Origin: Candidatus Absconditabacteria bacterium
Lineage (GTDB): Bacteria; Patescibacteriota; Gracilibacteria; Absconditabacterales; Absconditicoccaceae
Length of the DNA: 64,000 bases
NCBI GenBank assembly: GCA_028693445.1
Contig: JAQUVI010000003.1
Location: forward strand, 83,252 to 147,251
Direction of reading: 5' to 3'
Shown: piece after piece, positions 63,400 to 64,000 of the stretch
Layout of the letters: every line of letters begins with the position of its first letter
Position numbering within the stretch: position 1 is the stretch's first letter
Notes under the pieces: generated by a model
What the model saw: the letters and a program-made list of their open reading frames with translations, nothing else
Told to the model about the DNA's origin: nothing
The model's database searches: none
Program-made: the position numbers and the translations under genes

Positions 63400-63422
63400 G
63401 TCGCTAGCACAGCGACATTTTT
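63400..63422 (+). terminator. Terminator after the phosphoesterase
   Basis: gtcgct-agcac-agcgac followed by attttt. Confidence 0.8.
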
Positions 63423-63456
63423 CGAAATATAAGTAAAATGGAAAATTAGGCTGTTA

Positions 63457-63591
63457 GCCAATAGGGACCCTTGGAACTGTTGGTGGGTAATTGGCTTGTT
63501 TTATTGAGCGTAATATGGAAAAACATCTGGCGAGAGCTCTGCTAGCGACAAAAAGGCGTTTTTCCATATTTTGTCGCCCAACAAAATATGG
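63457..63591. other. Alternative hairpin region between convergent genes
   Basis: gccaat / attggc (63457-63495) and two mutually exclusive stems: aatatggaaaaac / gtttttccatatt (63512-63570) and ccatattttgt / acaaaatatgg (63564-63591), which share ccatatt. It lies between two convergent gene ends and may be a regulatory or terminator structure. Confidence 0.6.
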
Positions 63592-63636
63592 TCCCCGCCG
63601 GATAGGCAACAAAAAAACAAAAAAATATTTTTAATT

Positions 63637-63999
63637 CTACCTCTTCACCCTTCCATGCGGCGTCCCTTCCACGAATCCCGCTTGGGTCTGCACACCAATG
63701 ATCGCTTTTTCATGAAACTCAGATAAATTCGCAGCCCCAACATAAGTCATCGCACTACGTAATCCTGCAACAAATTCATCTACAATATCTCCCACACTTG
63801 ATCTTCCTTCTTTGAGATATATTTTTGACGTTGAAATTCATTCACGAAACATTTGTTTTCTAGCCAATTCAAATTTTGACAATCATTTATTTCTAAGCGT
63901 TACAGCTTTTTTGGAAGCCATTCCATAATTTTCTTTGTACATATATCATTGTTCATCATATTTTATATCTCCCACTGCCTCAAAAGTTCATGCAAAAGT
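63637..63999 (-). CDS. IMP dehydrogenase / GMP reductase family protein (C-terminal part)
   Basis: Partial; the N-terminus lies beyond the window. The 120 residues visible read GTFEAVGDIKYDEQGYMYKE, NYGMASKKAVTLRNKG, the EGRSSVGDIVDEFVAGLRSA loop and MTYVGAANLSEFHEKAIIGV followed by QTQAGFVEGTPHGRVKR. This is the C-terminal part of the IMPDH/GMPR barrel (GMGSxxAM, LxxGLRSxMxYxGA, AxFVxxTxAGxxExxPH). The subunit type (IMPDH or GMP reductase) cannot be told from this part. The stop is TAG. Confidence 0.85.
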
Positions 64000-64000
64000 T

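Overview
This is an AT-rich, gene-dense bacterial window in which TGA is a glycine codon (genetic code 25). TGA falls in frame at invariant glycines throughout: the GxGxxG nucleotide-binding loop of a flavoprotein (46943), the GGTGLY motif of MiaA (24581), the GEGLGNKF segment of YchF (30589) and the Nudix box (19643). Every complete gene ends in TAA or TAG. Together with very low GC content, A-rich start contexts without clear Shine-Dalgarno sequences and small single-copy housekeeping genes, this points to Candidatus Absconditabacteria (SR1) or Gracilibacteria (BD1-5). Read with the standard code most genes break into fragments; the coordinates here are for reconstructed full-length frames.

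Layout. 0-4.7 kb: repeat-bearing surface protein, SLH protein, M16 peptidase, ThyA, exonuclease III. 4.7-12.9 kb: a minus-strand run of five exported proteins with cohesin-like, Ig-like, dockerin-like and SLH modules, which looks like a cellulosome-style surface scaffold. 13.2-17.7 kb: two WxL-like secreted proteins and three membrane-anchored beta-sandwich proteins. 18-21.6 kb: DnaA, Nudix hydrolase, SufD-like protein. 21.7-27.2 kb: an Asp-rich repeat surface protein, a membrane protein with AT-hook-like motifs, MiaA, a large exported protein. 27.4-35.1 kb: two MscS channels, a sigma region-4/HARE-HTH protein, YchF, a VirD4/TraG-like ATPase. 35.4-41.3 kb: two SiaB-like (GHKL) regulators with small partners, then ValRS behind a Val-Val leader peptide and alternative hairpins. 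41.5-46.9 kb: accessory region with a three-gene operon ending in a HEPN/AbiU2-like protein, a PH-like membrane protein, RhuM and FemAB. 46.9-54.5 kb: HI0933-type flavoprotein, cytidine deaminase, TrpRS, SLH surface protein, RuvB, bactofilin-like membrane protein. 54.6-61.8 kb: decaying or frameshifted genes (two hydrolases, a gene with a -1 slip site, a C39-like protein with an in-frame TAA) around Tex. 61.8-62.5 kb: a GC-rich, strongly structured minus-strand RNA with its own promoter and terminator. 62.6-64 kb: metallophosphoesterase and the end of an IMPDH/GMP-reductase family gene.

How it fits together. Cell-surface genes dominate (SLH proteins, cohesin/dockerin-like modules, WxL-like proteins, Asp-rich repeats, VirD4-like ATPase, FemAB), as expected for an episymbiont or predator living on other cells. 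The most unusual items are the cohesin/dockerin/SLH set, the attenuator-like valS leader, the ~670-nt orphan RNA, a pair of covarying hairpin elements between convergent genes, and in-frame TAA codons that may descend from TGA glycine codons. No tRNA, rRNA, CRISPR array or transposase was found.
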